Source of the DNA: Priapulus caudatus
Lineage: Eukaryota; Priapulida; Priapulimorpha; Priapulimorphida; Priapulidae
Length of the DNA: 29,652 nucleotides
Direction: 5' to 3'
Assembly: GCF_000485595.1 (NCBI RefSeq)
Contig: NW_014578908.1
Location: 10,750-40,401 of the forward strand
Notes under the pieces: model-generated
The model's database searches: none
What the model was told of the DNA's origin: nothing
Seen by the model: the letters and a program-made list of their open reading frames with translations, nothing else
In this document: in pieces, positions 28,579 to 29,652 of the stretch
Layout of the letters: every line of letters begins with the position of its first letter
Numbering within the stretch: position 1 is the first letter of the stretch
Made by a program: the position numbers and the translations under genes

Positions 28579-29652
28579 ATGACCCATCAACCTCCACCAC
28601 CACCACGGGCTCTTAATTTAGAGGAGTTGGCCACACTCTTTTCAAATTCACTGCAGCCATGCATAGATACGGCAGCAGGCTTGCTAAGTCGAGCTTTACG
28701 GGTTGCAGAGGTGCGGCAATCCATCCCACGGTTCATGGGGGATCGATCGGTAGTGGGCCCGAGTTTTGCTGATTGGCGAGCCGCATTAGAGTGGGCCCAG
28801 GTCGAGTTAAGTTTGCCCGACAACACGTTGAAACAATTTGCGTTGTCCACAGTAGGGGGTCATGCCGCGGAGTTTTGTAAACGGACGTTGCTTAAAACGC
28901 TGGCGATTGATTGGAAAGACCTCAGTGCGAAACTCATTAAGCGATTTGCCGATCCATTACAAGAAGAGCAAGCGCTTCATGAACTGAAGTCTTTCCTTCA
29001 ACAGCGGGGGGAGCATATAAGGCAGTACGGACATCGTTTGCAATCTCTTGCAACGCGGGCGATGGCGTCGGCGAAGTTTCAAATGGCAGAGGTACAGAAA
29101 CAACTAGCTGACGTATTTCTTGATGGTCTAGTATCAATCGCCACACAGAAAATGCTGCTTGCTCGTAAACCGCAGACGCTATCGCAAGCTATCGAATTAG
29201 CTGCTGACGAAGCGTATATAGAAGCGGGTTTAGCAATGCGATTACGCAATACAGAGATTGGGCGCGTTTCTGAAATGGCAGCGATGGAGATGGGAGAACC
29301 CATGGAGGTAGGCGCAGTCGCGGCAGGTACGGGACCTGCGCTGGTAGCTGAGATACGTAATTTATGTTCATTAATGACGCAGAGCGAGAAACGGCGCGAT
29401 GGTAATGCACGGGGGCCGCGTAACGCGGCGCGGATTAATTACCAGAGTAACGGTGGGAGATCCGTGCCCTCCGGTCGTTGGGTTAACCCCACGGCTCGGG
29501 CACGTGTCGGCTATCTGCCTAACCCAGATTCACAACCTGGCTCGGTAGAATTTCGCCCACCACGGTCACAACGTCGCGCTCGAGTAGCGACGCGAGATGA
29601 TGTGTGCTTTCACTGCGGCCGCCGCGGGCATTTCGCGCGGGATTGTCGCGTG
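28579..29652 (+). CDS. gag: Gag polyprotein of Ty3/gypsy-type element (partial, open at window edge)
   Basis: ATG at 28579 opens 358 codons without a stop to the last base. The N-terminus has a PPPPPR stretch. A helical retrotransposon Gag core follows, with FADWRAALEWAQVEL (about residue 60), LKTLAIDWKDLSAKLIKRFA, LKSFLQQRGEHIRQYGHRLQ, then LADVFLDGLV and ARKPQTLSQAIELAADEAY, typical of the Retrotrans_gag capsid region. A basic Arg/Asn-rich linker leads to a zinc knuckle, CFHCGRRGHFARDC (C-x2-C-x4-H-x4-C), at the very end, which binds the element RNA. Pol should follow outside the window. No lesion is visible, so this may be a young copy. Its GC-richer codon use contrasts with the A/T-rich surroundings. 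Confidence 0.93.
   Translation, partial: MTHQPPPPPRALNLEELATLFSNSLQPCIDTAAGLLSRALRVAEVRQSIPRFMGDRSVVGPSFADWRAALEWAQVELSLPDNTLKQFALSTVGGHAAEFCKRTLLKTLAIDWKDLSAKLIKRFADPLQEEQALHELKSFLQQRGEHIRQYGHRLQSLATRAMASAKFQMAEVQKQLADVFLDGLVSIATQKMLLARKPQTLSQAIELAADEAYIEAGLAMRLRNTEIGRVSEMAAMEMGEPMEVGAVAAGTGPALVAEIRNLCSLMTQSEKRRDGNARGPRNAARINYQSNGGRSVPSGRWVNPTARARVGYLPNPDSQPGSVEFRPPRSQRRARVATRDDVCFHCGRRGHFARDCRV

Overview
This window looks like transposon-dense DNA from an animal, most likely a marine invertebrate; the exact group cannot be fixed from the sequence. The evidence is eukaryotic gene structure (GT/AG introns with matching phases), AATAAA signals, and relics of many animal-type transposable element classes. 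I see no rRNA, tRNA, CRISPR array, bacterial operon or clearly intact host gene. Almost every recognisable protein-coding segment belongs to, or is broken by, a mobile element.

Layout. 163-1276: two exons of an unrecognised repeat-containing protein, with a minisatellite in the intron between them. 1639-3092: catalytic part of a pogo-like DDE transposase. 4162-5260: decayed transposase-like gene of an uncharacterised family. 5553-6677: retrotransposon with an aspartic protease, its middle deleted, followed by an LTR-like stretch to about 7197. 7389-7867: nested fold-back palindrome. 8130-8286 and 9580-9744: direct repeats with a tetranucleotide tract. 9775-10836: piggyBac transposase that has lost two catalytic aspartates. 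11433-12899: three phase-consistent exons of an unrecognised gene.

13461-17326 is the best-defined object: a complete hAT transposon with terminal inverted repeats, an 8-bp target-site duplication and a 692-codon transposase interrupted by a single TGA. It is followed by a BEL/Pao-like gag remnant (18121-18923) with a candidate LTR and primer-binding site, an orphan conserved fragment (19200-19487), a long inverted repeat (20008-20244 and 20781-20995) and a Mutator-like (MULE) transposase pseudogene with C2H2 and SWIM fingers (21327-about 23550).

23565-27010 holds a large inverted duplication: a BED-finger hAT transposase and its 5' leader on the + strand (25905-27010) and a noisier copy on the - strand (24790-23565). 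The + copy runs into a MADF-like segment and then a palindrome. Hexamer-rich hAT-type ends lie at 25580-25797 and 27612-27794 and carry flanking 8-mers that are reverse complements of each other. The window ends in the 5' part of a Ty3/gypsy-type element: LTR (27852-28350), primer-binding site, and a gag frame open to the window edge with a CCHC zinc knuckle.

No cooperating host pathway is visible. The window reads as a nest of successive insertions. Family calls rest on recognised motifs, not on searches; coordinates of pseudogenes and repeat edges are approximate.
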